A stretch of 64,000 bases of DNA from DASRJG01 sp032124015 (GCA_032124015.1 JAQBEH010000049.1:57635-121634), one strand, 5' to 3'; shown: positions 24,114-33,359, numbered from the stretch's first letter. Notes: generated by a model from the letters alone, not told the origin. Program-made: numbers and translations.

Positions 24114-25801
24114 GCGCTGGCCTCGTCCATGAGGCGCATCGATTCCATGACGAGGAACATGGGGTCGCACTCGATCGTCGTGCGCCGGCTCTTGACCCCG
24201 TGCTCGATCGCGAACTCCCCGGTCGTCCAGCGGGCCATGAGGTGGAAGGCCGCCTCTCCCTGGATCTCGCCGCACTTCGCGTGGACGACCGCCCCGTCAC
24301 GGAACCAGATCCGGCCCGACTGGTCGTCGTGCGAGAGGGCGACGAGCGCCGTTTTCATGCCGATCGTCAGCGTCTGAACGATGTCCGGGAGCCCGAGGTT
24401 GTCGAGCTGCCCCGTGACGCCGCGCTTTGCGCGCTTCAGTCCTTCGCCCCGTCTGGCCGACTCGCGCGTCAGGATGTTCTGGATCCGCGCGGTCAACTCC
24501 TCGAGGTCGTTGTCCTTGACGAGGAAATCGTCCACCCCCTGGCGGAGCGCGCGGATTTTCAGCAGGCGACTCTCCGAACGGGAGAGAAACGCGAACGGGA
24601 TGTGCTGGAAGGTCTGGTCCCTCCGGAACTCCCGGAGCAGCTGGAACGCATCGCTTGCGTCACTGTCGACCTCGGCCAGGACGAGGTGGGGGGCTGCGGC
24701 GAGGATCGCTTCGAGTGCCTCCTCCGCCGTCGCCACGCAGCGAACGTCGTAGCCTTCGTTGACGAGGCGCATCTCCAAGACCTTGCGGAACTCCGGGTCG
24801 GCGTCGCAGACGACGACGGAAGCCTTCGCGCCGCTGTCGAAGGCCGCCGGGGACTTTTCGAGGACGCGGATCAACGCTTCGACCACCTCCGGATCGAATT
24901 GGTGTCCGGCCTGCCGTTCGAGTTCGTCGACCGCCTGCTCCATGTTCAACGCCACACGGTGCGGGCGGGCCGAGCACATCGCGACGTAGGCGTCGACGAC
25001 GGTGATGACCCGCGCGCCCAACGGGATCTCTCGGCCCTTCAAACCGTCGGGGTAGCCGCCGCCGTCGTACCTCTCGTGATGGTGGCGGATGACGGGGAGC
25101 ACGTTCCAGGGGAAGGTGATGTGCTCGAGCAGGCGCGCGCCCGCGGGGGCGTGCTCCCGCAAAGCCTCCATTTGGGAGTCGTCGAGGCCGGACTCCGTCG
25201 AGGCGAGCGCCGGGTCCACCGTCGCCTTCCCAATGTCCTTGAGGAGGCAGGCGAGCACCACCTCGCGCACGTGCTCCGGCGGGAGGGGGAGTTCATCGGC
25301 CACGGCGCGCACGAGGCGCGTCATGCGGTGTGAGGAGCCGCGGAAGTGTCTGTCTCCCAGTTCGATCAATCCGACCAGGACATCGACCGTCTCTAGGAAC
25401 GCGTCGAAACCCTTGTCCCCTTCGTCGGTCCGGGCGGCGTCGGGAATGAGGCCTTGGGGCTCGAGACTGCCTAGCAGCGCGTCCGCACCGATGAGAAAAT
25501 CGTCGGAGTCGAACTGAAGCAGGTCCGGAGATTGGCGCACCGAGGCGAAGCTCGTGACCAAGACGACGCGACAGCCGGGTCGGGCTTGCTCCAGTCGTGT
25601 GCGTTGCCGCCTCGCGCGAACGTCGACCCGCCTCGTTTCGAGGAGCACGACGTCGGCGGAGACCGTCTCCAAAACGCGCTGGGCCTCTTCGACGCTCCCC
25701 GCCAAGGTCGGTTTCCCGCCACGCTCCCGAACAACCTGCGCGAGGGTCTCCCTCGTCTTGGCGTTTTCGGAAACGATCACGACACGTTGAGGCATCGGCA
25801 C
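24110..25801 (-). CDS. Degenerate receiver/HD-GYP/receiver/DUF4388 protein
   Basis: A 563-residue signalling protein. Domains in order: receiver-like (about 5-110), HD-GYP (about 135-320), second receiver (about 325-445), and a C-terminal PATAN/DUF4388-like domain (about 460-555). In both receivers the phospho-Asp position is Glu (VVLLETRR and LVLAEVDS). In the HD-GYP domain the HD dyad reads LKDIGK, with Lys188 in place of His, although HHHERYDGGGYP is intact. It may thus be an inactive or altered c-di-GMP-related sensor or scaffold rather than a normal phosphodiesterase. It stands alone, divergent from the msbA-like gene. Confidence 0.83.
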   Translation of the reverse strand: MPMPQRVVIVSENAKTRETLAQVVRERGGKPTLAGSVEEAQRVLETVSADVVLLETRRVDVRARRQRTRLEQARPGCRVVLVTSFASVRQSPDLLQFDSDDFLIGADALLGSLEPQGLIPDAARTDEGDKGFDAFLETVDVLVGLIELGDRHFRGSSHRMTRLVRAVADELPLPPEHVREVVLACLLKDIGKATVDPALASTESGLDDSQMEALREHAPAGARLLEHITFPWNVLPVIRHHHERYDGGGYPDGLKGREIPLGARVITVVDAYVAMCSARPHRVALNMEQAVDELERQAGHQFDPEVVEALIRVLEKSPAAFDSGAKASVVVCDADPEFRKVLEMRLVNEGYDVRCVATAEEALEAILAAAPHLVLAEVDSDASDAFQLLREFRRDQTFQHIPFAFLSRSESRLLKIRALRQGVDDFLVKDNDLEELTARIQNILTRESARRGEGLKRAKRGVTGQLDNLGLPDIVQTLTIGMKTALVALSHDDQSGRIWFRDGAVVHAKCGEIQGEAAFHLMARWTTGEFAIEHGVKSRRTTIECDPMFLVMESMRLMDEASA

Positions 25802-25866
25802 ACCACCCCCCCGCGAACGAATGTAGGCCGCGCGGCCCGCCCGTCAAACCGGGGTGCGGTCTGGGG

Positions 25867-25872
25867 TACCAT
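25867..25872 (+). promoter_or_regulatory. -10 box TACCAT for the leaderless MsbA-like gene
   Basis: TACCAT ends 7 bases before ATG 25880, with no Shine-Dalgarno between. It lies in the divergent gap with the HD-GYP gene. Confidence 0.4.
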
Positions 25873-25879
25873 CCGCCGC

Positions 25880-27718
25880 ATGAACGAGTTGCGCCGGTTA
25901 TTCGGTTACACGCGGCCCCACCTGGGCCGCCTGGTCCTGGCGTCGGTTCTGCTCGGCCTGGCGGGGATTCTCATGACGGCGGTTCTGGCCACCCTGAAGC
26001 CGCTGGTGAACGAGGTGTTTCCCGAGGGGAGCGCGGATCGCGTTGCGGCAGAGCCCGCGCACGCCGTGGGCAGGAAGCCCGATGCCTTCGACATTCTGGA
26101 GGCGGTAAAAAAAACGGTCCCGACCGTTGAGGTTCTGGCATGGGCGAAGGATCGCGCCTACGTCGAGGTCCCTCTTCTTCTGGTCGTGATTTTTTTCTTT
26201 CGCTCGGTGTTCCTCTACTTCGGGCAGTACTACGTGATGAAAGTGGGTACGTCGGTCCTGAGAGATATTAGAGCGGATCTGCAGGAAGCCATCTCCTTCC
26301 AGTCGCTGCGGTTCTTCCAGGCCAACGCGACGGGCACGATCCTGTCGCGCATCGTCGCCGACGTCGCGCGTCTCCAGAGGGTGTCCACCGACATCCTCGC
26401 CGATTTCCTACGCGTTGGCGTGAGCATGCCGCTGGCGCTTGGGCTGGCGCTGCTCCAGGACGCGAAGTTGACGCTTGTCGCGATCGTCGGACTCCCTGCA
26501 CTCGCCTACCCGATGATCAAGTTGTCCCAGCGCCTTCGAAAGGCCTCCACGCGCTCGCAAGAAAAACAGGCGGAAACGGCGAGCCTGCTCGCCGAGACGA
26601 TCGCGGGAGCCAAGGTCGTCCAGAGCTTCGCGATGGAGTGGTTCGAGATCGGCCGGTTCCGCGCCGCCCTGGACCGGATGCTCGCGGCCGATCTCAAGGC
26701 CGCCCGCGCTCTAGCCCTGGCTCCGGCCGTCATGGAGTTGTTCGGCGCGGTAGCGGGCGCCGTCTTGTTCTCGTATGCGGGGCGCCAGGTGGCCAAAGGC
26801 CGCATCACCGGTGGCGACGTTATGGTCATCGTCGCCAGCTTGGGTTACTTCTTCATGTCGCTACGCCGGATGAACACGATCAACTCGGAGGTCCAGCAGG
26901 CGATCGCCGCGGCGAAGCGGGTCTTCGGCATGATGGATCGGGAGCGCGAGATTCGGGATCTTCCCGGGGCGGTGCCACTCCCGCCGTTTTCGCGAGAGAT
27001 CCGGTTCGAACACGTGGATTTCGCCTACGACGACGAGAAGGTCCTGGACGGCATCGACGTGACGATCCTGAGGGGCGAGACTGTTGCGCTCGTCGGCGCG
27101 TCGGGCTCCGGCAAGACCACGATCGCAAACCTCCTGCCGCGCTTTTACGACCCCACCGCCGGCCGCATTCTGTTCGACGGCCACGAGATCCGTTCGGTCA
27201 CGCTCGAATCCTTGCGCAAGCAGATCGGCCTCGTCACGCAAGAGACGATGCTCTTCGACGACACGGTCAGGAACAACATCGCCTACGGGCGGTTGGACGT
27301 TCCGATGGAGAGGATCGTTGCGGCGGCCAAATCCGCGCACGCGCACGGGTTCATCGAAAACCTCCCCGACAAGTACGACACGATCGTGGGAGAGAGAGGC
27401 TCGCGCCTGTCCGTGGGGCAGCGGCAGCGCGTGACCATCGCGCGCGCGCTCCTCAAGGACCCGCCGATTCTCGTTCTCGACGAGGCGACCTCCGCGCTCG
27501 ATTCGGAATCCGAAAAGCTCGTTCAGGAGGCGCTCGAAGTCCTCATGAAGAACCGGACCAGCCTCGTCATCGCGCACCGCCTCTCGACGGTGCGACGCGC
27601 CGACCGGATCCTCGTCCTGGAAAAGGGCAGGGTCGTCGAGACGGGGACGCACCGTGAGCTCCTCGATCAAAACGGCATCTACGCCCGCTTCCACGCCCTC
27701 CAGATGCAGGACGACTAG
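25880..27718 (+). CDS. msbA: ABC exporter, MsbA-like lipid flippase
   Basis: A 612-residue half-transporter with an N-terminal membrane domain (six segments, about 15-340) and a C-terminal ATPase. The ATPase shows Walker A GASGSGKTT, Q-loop VTQE, signature RLSVGQRQR and Walker B ILVLDEATSALD. It would work as a homodimer flipping lipid A-core or a similar lipid across the inner membrane. The neighbourhood of ArnT-like, WaaP-like and GT2 genes supports an LPS substrate. ATG 25880 follows a TACCAT box. Confidence 0.9.
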   Translation: MNELRRLFGYTRPHLGRLVLASVLLGLAGILMTAVLATLKPLVNEVFPEGSADRVAAEPAHAVGRKPDAFDILEAVKKTVPTVEVLAWAKDRAYVEVPLLLVVIFFFRSVFLYFGQYYVMKVGTSVLRDIRADLQEAISFQSLRFFQANATGTILSRIVADVARLQRVSTDILADFLRVGVSMPLALGLALLQDAKLTLVAIVGLPALAYPMIKLSQRLRKASTRSQEKQAETASLLAETIAGAKVVQSFAMEWFEIGRFRAALDRMLAADLKAARALALAPAVMELFGAVAGAVLFSYAGRQVAKGRITGGDVMVIVASLGYFFMSLRRMNTINSEVQQAIAAAKRVFGMMDREREIRDLPGAVPLPPFSREIRFEHVDFAYDDEKVLDGIDVTILRGETVALVGASGSGKTTIANLLPRFYDPTAGRILFDGHEIRSVTLESLRKQIGLVTQETMLFDDTVRNNIAYGRLDVPMERIVAAAKSAHAHGFIENLPDKYDTIVGERGSRLSVGQRQRVTIARALLKDPPILVLDEATSALDSESEKLVQEALEVLMKNRTSLVIAHRLSTVRRADRILVLEKGRVVETGTHRELLDQNGIYARFHALQMQDD

Positions 27719-27720
27719 GT

Positions 27721-29382
27721 GTGAGCGCGTCGCGTCGCGAGCTTTTCTTCCTCGCGATCGGCAGCGCGGTTCTCTTCGGTCTCGGGCTCGGCGCGCGCGA
27801 TCTTTGGAACCCCAACGAGCCGATTTACGGCGAGGCCGTCCGCGAGATGGCCGAGCGGGGCGAGTGGTTCGTGCCCTACGTCAACGGGGTCGTGTTCGCG
27901 GAAAAGCCCATCCTGTTCTATTGGTTGGCGCTCCTGGCGTCGAAACTGCTCGGGGGCGTTTCCGAGTTGTCGTTGCGCCTGCCGTCGTTTTTTGCGGGGA
28001 TCGCGACGGTGTTGGGGACCTACGTCCTGGCCCGGCCCTACGCGGGGCGCGCGCGCGCGCTCGTTTCGGCGGTTTTTTGCGCGACGCTGTTCGGCGTTTT
28101 CTGGAACGCGCGCTTCGTGCAGATGGACATCCTCGTGACCGCGGGAACGCTGTGGGTCGTGATCGCGGTGACGCGGGTCGTGGACCACCAACGAGCGCGC
28201 CTTCCCGGATGGATTCTCGCCGGGGCGATCGCCGGTTGCGGCTTCGCCGCCAAGGGACCCGTCGCCTGGATCTGTCCCGGCCTTGCGCTTTTCGGGTATC
28301 TCGTCGCGACTCGGCGGCTTCGCGAAATCGTGAGGTGGGAGGTGCTCGCTGCTGCTGCGGCCTGCCTCGCAGTCGCGTCCCCTTGGTACCTGCTGTTGTT
28401 GAAGCAGGGGCGCGCCGACGTCGTCGTCGAGGCCTTGTTCCGTCAGAACGTGGAACGTTTCGTGAACCCATGGGACCATGAGGCGCCCTTCTGGTACTAC
28501 CTGCAGTACTTCTGGGTCGACATGGCGCCCTGGGCGTTTCTCGTGCCGCTTGCCGTCCGGCTCGAGCGAAAAAGCGTCGGCGAGCGGCGCCTGGCGTTGC
28601 TCTCCTGGGTTTGGATCGCGACGATCGTCTTGTTCTTCTCGCTGTCTGGATCCAAACGTAGCCCGTACATCTTGCCCATCGCCCCCGCGGTCGCGCTTCT
28701 GGCCGGCGAGGTTGCGCTCTCATTCGTTGGGGGTCGCCTCGACCTCAAACGCAAGGCGTGGTTGCTCGGAATCCTCGCCGCAATTTGCGGCGGCTTCGTC
28801 GTGGGAGGGGCGGTGATCCTCGTCGGAGCTCTCTTGCGCTTTCACGACGCCGGTGCGATCCCCGTTGCGTTCTTGGGGCTCGTGACGTTCGTCGCGGGCG
28901 CCTTTTTGGCCTTCGATCTCCTGCGGCCGCGGAGGCGTGTTGCCGCGCCGTTGTCCCTCGCCGTCGCCACGGTGGCGGTCTATCTCGCGGCCGGCGGCAT
29001 GACGCTTCCCGCTCTCGACGCGTACAAGTCCGCGCGGCCCCTCTGCGAGCAGGCCGTCCGGCTCGTCCGGCCGGGCGATGACGTGGTCTCTTACGCGTTT
29101 TGGAAATGGCGCGCGGAGTACAGCTACTACCTCGGCCGCCCGATCACGAACTTGACGGACCCCGAGGCCCTCCGGGAAGCGTGGGGCGGGTCCCGGCGAA
29201 TCGTCCTGTTCGTGGAGGGGGCGCGACTCGAAAGCGCCCGACAGGTGATCGGCGACGCCGCTCCGGCCCTTACGGGTCTCGTGGGGCGGGGGTCGATCTA
29301 CGTGTTCACGAACCGGCAACCGTCGGCGGCAGGTCAGGACGAGCCGGCAGCTCGTGCGATCTCCACAGTAGGAACAAGGTGA
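27721..29382 (+). CDS. ArnT/PMT-family membrane glycosyltransferase
   Basis: A 553-residue GT-C protein with about 11-12 membrane segments. The first periplasmic loop has LWNPNEPIYGE, matching the acidic catalytic motif of ArnT/PMT enzymes, and a later 'VVFAEKPILFYW' segment is typical. Such enzymes move a sugar from a polyprenyl phosphate carrier to lipid A or protein. The GTG start lies 2 bases after the exporter stop, so the two are an operon. The last 77 bases overlap the convergent ICMT-like gene. Confidence 0.88.
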   Translation: MSASRRELFFLAIGSAVLFGLGLGARDLWNPNEPIYGEAVREMAERGEWFVPYVNGVVFAEKPILFYWLALLASKLLGGVSELSLRLPSFFAGIATVLGTYVLARPYAGRARALVSAVFCATLFGVFWNARFVQMDILVTAGTLWVVIAVTRVVDHQRARLPGWILAGAIAGCGFAAKGPVAWICPGLALFGYLVATRRLREIVRWEVLAAAAACLAVASPWYLLLLKQGRADVVVEALFRQNVERFVNPWDHEAPFWYYLQYFWVDMAPWAFLVPLAVRLERKSVGERRLALLSWVWIATIVLFFSLSGSKRSPYILPIAPAVALLAGEVALSFVGGRLDLKRKAWLLGILAAICGGFVVGGAVILVGALLRFHDAGAIPVAFLGLVTFVAGAFLAFDLLRPRRRVAAPLSLAVATVAVYLAAGGMTLPALDAYKSARPLCEQAVRLVRPGDDVVSYAFWKWRAEYSYYLGRPITNLTDPEALREAWGGSRRIVLFVEGARLESARQVIGDAAPALTGLVGRGSIYVFTNRQPSAAGQDEPAARAISTVGTR

Positions 29383-29914
29383 TCGCGACGATTCCGACGA
29401 CCATCCACCACTCGCGGTTGCGGATCATGCGGTCCGACGACCAGCCGAGGTTGGATGCACTGGCATAGGGTCTGAAAGTGGGAAAGAGCGCCGGAACCGC
29501 TTTGAAGTAGCGATCGTAGGCCTCTCCGTGGACGGCGCGCAGCCGCGCGGGCTCGACGCGCTCCTTGCGAGGCATGTAGTAAAAGAAAAAGACGGCGTAG
29601 CCGCAAAAGAGCAGGATCCAATTGGCGTAGTAGGGCAGAGCGCACATCACGCACAGGCCGGTGAGGATCAGGAATCGCCCCAGGTACAACGGGTTACGCG
29701 TGAAGCGATAGGGCCCCGAGGTGATCAGCTCCTTCGTTTTCAGCAGGTGCCCCGCGGCCCAGAAACGAACCGCCTCGCCGAGCGCCGCAATGAGAAATCC
29801 GATCGCGACCTCGATCGGCCGGGGCCTTGCGAGCAGGACCAAGGCCACCACGAACACGAACAATGCGGTCAGGCGCAGGGTGGCCAGAGTCTTGTTGTAG
29901 CCGGTTTCGTTCAA
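29306..29914 (-). CDS. Isoprenylcysteine carboxyl methyltransferase-like membrane protein
   Basis: A 202-residue protein with about five membrane segments and the ICMT/PEMT-type motif TSGPYRFTRNPLYLG followed by an acidic Glu in the 'RKERVEP' region. Bacterial members methylate or reduce unknown lipid or small-molecule targets. The C-terminus adds one further membrane segment. It overlaps the end of the ArnT-like gene by 77 bases in antisense. Confidence 0.82.
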   Translation of the reverse strand: MNETGYNKTLATLRLTALFVFVVALVLLARPRPIEVAIGFLIAALGEAVRFWAAGHLLKTKELITSGPYRFTRNPLYLGRFLILTGLCVMCALPYYANWILLFCGYAVFFFYYMPRKERVEPARLRAVHGEAYDRYFKAVPALFPTFRPYASASNLGWSSDRMIRNREWWMVVGIVAITLFLLWRSHELPARPDLPPTVAGS

Positions 29915-29962
29915 CGCGGTGTCTCCTTTGAATCGCGTGGGGATACGGCGTGCGAGGATACC

Positions 29963-30655
29963 TCAGCTGCTTCCACGCAGCCGATCCCAGAGCCGTTTGA
30001 TCCGGCGGCCGGCGCTCCAGAGCCTCCGCGTGGCGGGATCGAGCGCAGCCAACGCTTCGTCCTCGGAGCCCCCGGTGAAGCGAGCGCGCATCCTCGCCGC
30101 GGAGAGCCGGTCCTGGGCGCAAAAACGCTCGAACAGACGCCGGCGTAACCAGCCGGGCCGTGGGCCCAAAACGAAGGCCATTGCGAGGTCGACGACGTGG
30201 ACCGAGCCGTCCGCCGCCACGAGAACGTCCCTGTGGTGGAGATCCGACATCGCGACGCCGTGAAAATGTAAACCGGCGACCACCGCATCCAGGCGATCGA
30301 ACACTTCGGGGGTGGTAGAACCCCGCGGAAGATCCGGTAGGGGAATCGCGTCGATCCACGCGGTCGCCAGCGTCAACGGACCGAGGCGCCCCAGGAAGGG
30401 AGCGAGGCCCAAAATGGCGCCCGCCCGTTCGTAGGCACGGCACTCGCGTGAGACGAGCAGGCGCCCGACCGTGTGGCGCGCGAGAAAAGGCCGCGCTCGG
30501 TAGTCCTTGACCGCGAGGCGCCGTCCTCCCACGCGATAAACCAAAACGTCGGCTTTCGAGAGGTTTCGTCCCGCGATCCTGCGCTCGGGTGTGAGGCCCA
30601 CCAGATCCTTTTGAAGTTGGGAGGGCGTCACCGGGACTGTGCTAGACTCCGCCAC
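29963..30655 (-). CDS. WaaP/Kdo kinase-like protein kinase-fold protein
   Basis: A 230-residue kinase-fold protein. A Lys in RLAVKDY (about residue 50) fits the ATP-binding Lys. The catalytic loop reads MSDLHHRDVLV (Asp, with His-His-Arg), and VVDLAMAF matches the metal-binding Asp. This is the pattern of lipopolysaccharide core heptose or Kdo kinases. The GTG start has TACGGT 9 bases upstream. It is divergent from a paralogue at 30676, and both lie between lipid-A-type genes. Confidence 0.78.
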   Translation of the reverse strand: MAESSTVPVTPSQLQKDLVGLTPERRIAGRNLSKADVLVYRVGGRRLAVKDYRARPFLARHTVGRLLVSRECRAYERAGAILGLAPFLGRLGPLTLATAWIDAIPLPDLPRGSTTPEVFDRLDAVVAGLHFHGVAMSDLHHRDVLVAADGSVHVVDLAMAFVLGPRPGWLRRRLFERFCAQDRLSAARMRARFTGGSEDEALAALDPATRRLWSAGRRIKRLWDRLRGSS

Positions 30656-30664
30656 GGAGCGGCC

Positions 30665-30670
30665 ACCGTA
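30665..30670 (-). promoter_or_regulatory. -10 box TACGGT for the leaderless WaaP-like gene
   Basis: On the minus strand TACGGT ends 9 bases before the GTG at 30655. It is in the 20-base gap between two divergent kinase genes and overlaps no Shine-Dalgarno. Confidence 0.35.
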
Positions 30671-30675
30671 AACCT

Positions 30676-31389
30676 TTGCAAACGTTGAGATTAACTACGT
30701 TGACGCCATCTAGGTCGCCCAACATACCACGCTGCCCACGCCGTGACGAGATCGGTCCTGGCACCCGCGAAGTCCTCGTTTCCGGGGTCGGAGCGAAGGC
30801 GGACGTCCTCGCGGTCGGTGTCGAGGGCCGGACGGTCATCGTGAAGGATTTCGCGCGGCGAGGTCGTTTTGTCCGCGGGCTCGGACGGTTCCAGGTGCGG
30901 CGCGAAGTGGCGGCCTATCGTTGGCTCGAGGGTGTTCCCGGAATTCCCGCCCTCGTTGGCCGGGTCGACTCGCTGGCGCTCGCGATTGAAAAGATCGACG
31001 GGGAGCAACTCGCCTTCGCAGCGCTCGGACCCGAGGACGGGGCGCGTCACGTCGCCGAGCTTCGAACGATCTTGGACGCGATCCACGCCCGCGGTGTCGT
31101 GCACAACGACCTCCGTGGCCGTGAGAATGTCCTCCTGCGGACCGACGGGGGGCTGGCCGTCGTGGATCTTGCGGCCGCGATGCGCCTGCGTCCGGGAGGG
31201 ATTGCGCACAGGCTCTTCTTCCGCCGGCTCGCCCTGGCGGACGAAGCGGCGTTCCTCAAGTGGAAGGGGATGATCGCGCCGGGCTCGTACACTTCCGCCG
31301 AAGCGGCGTTCCTCCGACGCTTCGAGAGGTGGCGCTCGTTATGGCCCTTCAATCCCAAGCGCCGGAAGGCGAAATCGAGGGTGGCATGA
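30676..31389 (+). CDS. Second WaaP/Kdo kinase-like protein
   Basis: A 237-residue kinase-fold protein, paralogue of the divergent neighbour. It has VIVKDFARRG (ATP-binding Lys), the catalytic loop VVHNDLRGRENVLL with Asp and Asn, and VVDLAAAM with the metal Asp. The start is uncertain: the frame has only TTG candidates at 30676, 30685 and 30700, and the domain itself begins near 30745. Its stop overlaps the GT2 start (ATGA), so it is coupled to that gene. The likely role is phosphorylation of an LPS-core or lipid sugar. Confidence 0.75.
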   Translation: MQTLRLTTLTPSRSPNIPRCPRRDEIGPGTREVLVSGVGAKADVLAVGVEGRTVIVKDFARRGRFVRGLGRFQVRREVAAYRWLEGVPGIPALVGRVDSLALAIEKIDGEQLAFAALGPEDGARHVAELRTILDAIHARGVVHNDLRGRENVLLRTDGGLAVVDLAAAMRLRPGGIAHRLFFRRLALADEAAFLKWKGMIAPGSYTSAEAAFLRRFERWRSLWPFNPKRRKAKSRVA

Positions 31390-32132
31390 GCGCAGGCGCA
31401 CGCCCGGTCGACGTCACGGTCGTCGCCCCGGTCTTCAACGAGCGGGAAAACCTGAAGCCGCTCGTCGACGAAATCCTCGCCGTGTTGCGGCCGTCTCACA
31501 TCCCCTTCGAGATCCTGCTGGTCGACGACGGGAGCCAGGACGGCTCCGCGGAAGAGATGGACAGGCTTGGGGCGGAGCATGCCGAGGTTCGCGGGATTCA
31601 CTTCGAGGCGAACTGCGGCCAGACGGCAGCGTTCGACGCGGGCTTCAAGAACGCTCGCGGCGCCGTCGTCGTGACGATCGACGCGGACCTGCAAAACGAC
31701 CCCCGCGACATCCCCGCGCTCCTTGCGGCTCTCAAAGGGCACGACGCCGCGATCGGTTTCCGCGCGGAGCGACGCGACAACACGGTCCGCCGTTACTCCT
31801 CCAGGATCGCAAACGCCGTGCGCAACCGTCTCTCCGGGGACGACGTCATCGACACCGGCTGTTCTCTCAAGGCGTTTCGCGCCGAGTCGCTGCGCGAGAT
31901 CAAGCTCTGGAATGGAATGCACCGCTTCTTGCCGACATTGGTCAAGCTCGAAGGGGGAACCGTGGTGCAGATCCCCGTCAATCATAGGCCCCGCTTGATG
32001 GGGACGAGCAAGTACGGCGTGTGGAACCGTCTCTTCCGCTCGTCGGCGGATCTGTTCGCCGTCCGATGGATGAAATCTCGTCGGCTCGACTACCGCGTCT
32101 TGCGGCGCACGGGCACGTCGGACGGGGCGTAA
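31386..32132 (+). CDS. Family 2 glycosyltransferase (DPM1/GtrB-like)
   Basis: A 248-residue cytoplasmic-side glycosyltransferase. It has VVAPVFNERENL at the N-terminus, LLVDDGSQDGS and the DXD-type TIDADLQNDP. A C-terminal basic segment 'NHRPRLMGTSKYGVWNR' is typical of polyprenyl-phosphate sugar synthases. It has no C-terminal membrane segment. It could make the lipid-linked donor for the ArnT-like enzyme at 27721 (inference). ATG 31386 overlaps the kinase stop. It converges on the VWA gene with a 43-base overlap. Confidence 0.86.
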   Translation: MSAGARPVDVTVVAPVFNERENLKPLVDEILAVLRPSHIPFEILLVDDGSQDGSAEEMDRLGAEHAEVRGIHFEANCGQTAAFDAGFKNARGAVVVTIDADLQNDPRDIPALLAALKGHDAAIGFRAERRDNTVRRYSSRIANAVRNRLSGDDVIDTGCSLKAFRAESLREIKLWNGMHRFLPTLVKLEGGTVVQIPVNHRPRLMGTSKYGVWNRLFRSSADLFAVRWMKSRRLDYRVLRRTGTSDGA

Positions 32133-33358
32133 TACCCCTTCCGATTCGTCACGGTCACGCCCGGCGTTGAAACGACGACCTTGATCGCCCTCCACGATCC
32201 GTCGTGGCGTTTGTCGTCCGAAGTGTAGGCCAGCGCGTACTGGTGGCGCAGGTCGGCCGCGATCGCCTCGAAGCTACGCCGGAGTTGGCTCGCGCCGGGA
32301 GAAAATACCGCCGTCCCTCCGGTCGTTTCGGCAAGCGACTCGAGAATGGTGACGAGCGGCTTCCGGCCGAAAAAATCCAGCTCGTCGGCCCGGTAGCTGG
32401 GGTTCGCCTTGAGGGCCCGCGCATCGTGGGCCAACGAGCGCCCCAGGCCGATGGCGAAGACCATGACTTCGTTGCGAAGCGCGCGGTCTCGGGCTTCTTC
32501 GAGCGTGTGCAGGCTCCCCGGCTCGAGGCCGTTCGCCGCCTCGTCGCGACCGTCGGACAGGACGACGAGCACGCGGCGGCCTTCGAATTCGGCGAGTCGC
32601 TCGGACGCCTTGTATATCGCGTCGTAGAGCGACGTGCCGCCCTTCGCCTCGACTTGGCGGATCGCGTCTTCCATCTCCGAACGGTTCGAAGTGAGGTCCT
32701 GAGAAATGCGCACGTTGTCCGAGAAGGTAACGATGAGCCCTTCGTCCCCGGGGTCCAGGATGTCGAGGAACGCGACCGCCGAGGCGATCGCCGACTTGAG
32801 TTTGTCCCCCTGCATGCTGAGCGAGGTGTCGAGGACGATCGCGATGCGCAACGGGCGGCGCTCGGCCGAGAAACGATCGATCATCTGCGGGCGATCGTTC
32901 TCGAATATCTTAAAGTCCTTTGATGTGAGATCGGTGGCGAAGCCGCCCTTGGCGTTGCGCGCGATCGCGTACACGTTGACGAGGGCGACCTCTTCGGTTT
33001 CGTTCACCATGAGCCGGCTGGTTCGAGACGAGGCGCGCGCCTCCGTTCCATCGGAAAATGCGGCCACCGCCAGGAGCTGATGGCCCGTCGTTCCGTCGCC
33101 CGCGTCCCACGGGAAGGTCCAAGGCGGCGCGTTCTTCACGCCGGAGGCCGTCCCGTCGACGAAGAAGGCAACCGACACGACAGTCGCTCCGGCGGGAGGA
33201 TGGACGTCGAGTTGTGCGACCGACGGGCCGACGACGGTGGCGAGCCGGCGGGGCGCCGCGAACTCGAGGGATGGGTCGGGCGCCTGGGCGCGTGCCGGAA
33301 ACGATGCGAAGACCAAAGCGCCGACGAGGAAAGCGGCGCCGCGAGTCACGCGTCGCAC
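32090..33358 (-). CDS. Secreted VWFA-related domain protein
   Basis: A 422-residue exported protein with a signal peptide ending near ARAQA. After an Ig-like N-terminal part (about 35-130) comes a von Willebrand A domain with the metal motif VLDTSLSMQG (DxSxS) and VLSDGRDEA. This layout, including the ending VTNRKGYYAP, matches the VWFA-related family described mainly from Acidobacteria. GTG 33358 (or 33349) starts just after the dikinase stop. The function of the family is unknown; surface adhesion or complex assembly is plausible. Confidence 0.85.
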   Translation of the reverse strand: MRRVTRGAAFLVGALVFASFPARAQAPDPSLEFAAPRRLATVVGPSVAQLDVHPPAGATVVSVAFFVDGTASGVKNAPPWTFPWDAGDGTTGHQLLAVAAFSDGTEARASSRTSRLMVNETEEVALVNVYAIARNAKGGFATDLTSKDFKIFENDRPQMIDRFSAERRPLRIAIVLDTSLSMQGDKLKSAIASAVAFLDILDPGDEGLIVTFSDNVRISQDLTSNRSEMEDAIRQVEAKGGTSLYDAIYKASERLAEFEGRRVLVVLSDGRDEAANGLEPGSLHTLEEARDRALRNEVMVFAIGLGRSLAHDARALKANPSYRADELDFFGRKPLVTILESLAETTGGTAVFSPGASQLRRSFEAIAADLRHQYALAYTSDDKRHDGSWRAIKVVVSTPGVTVTNRKGYYAPSDVPVRRKTR

Positions 33359-33359
33359 C

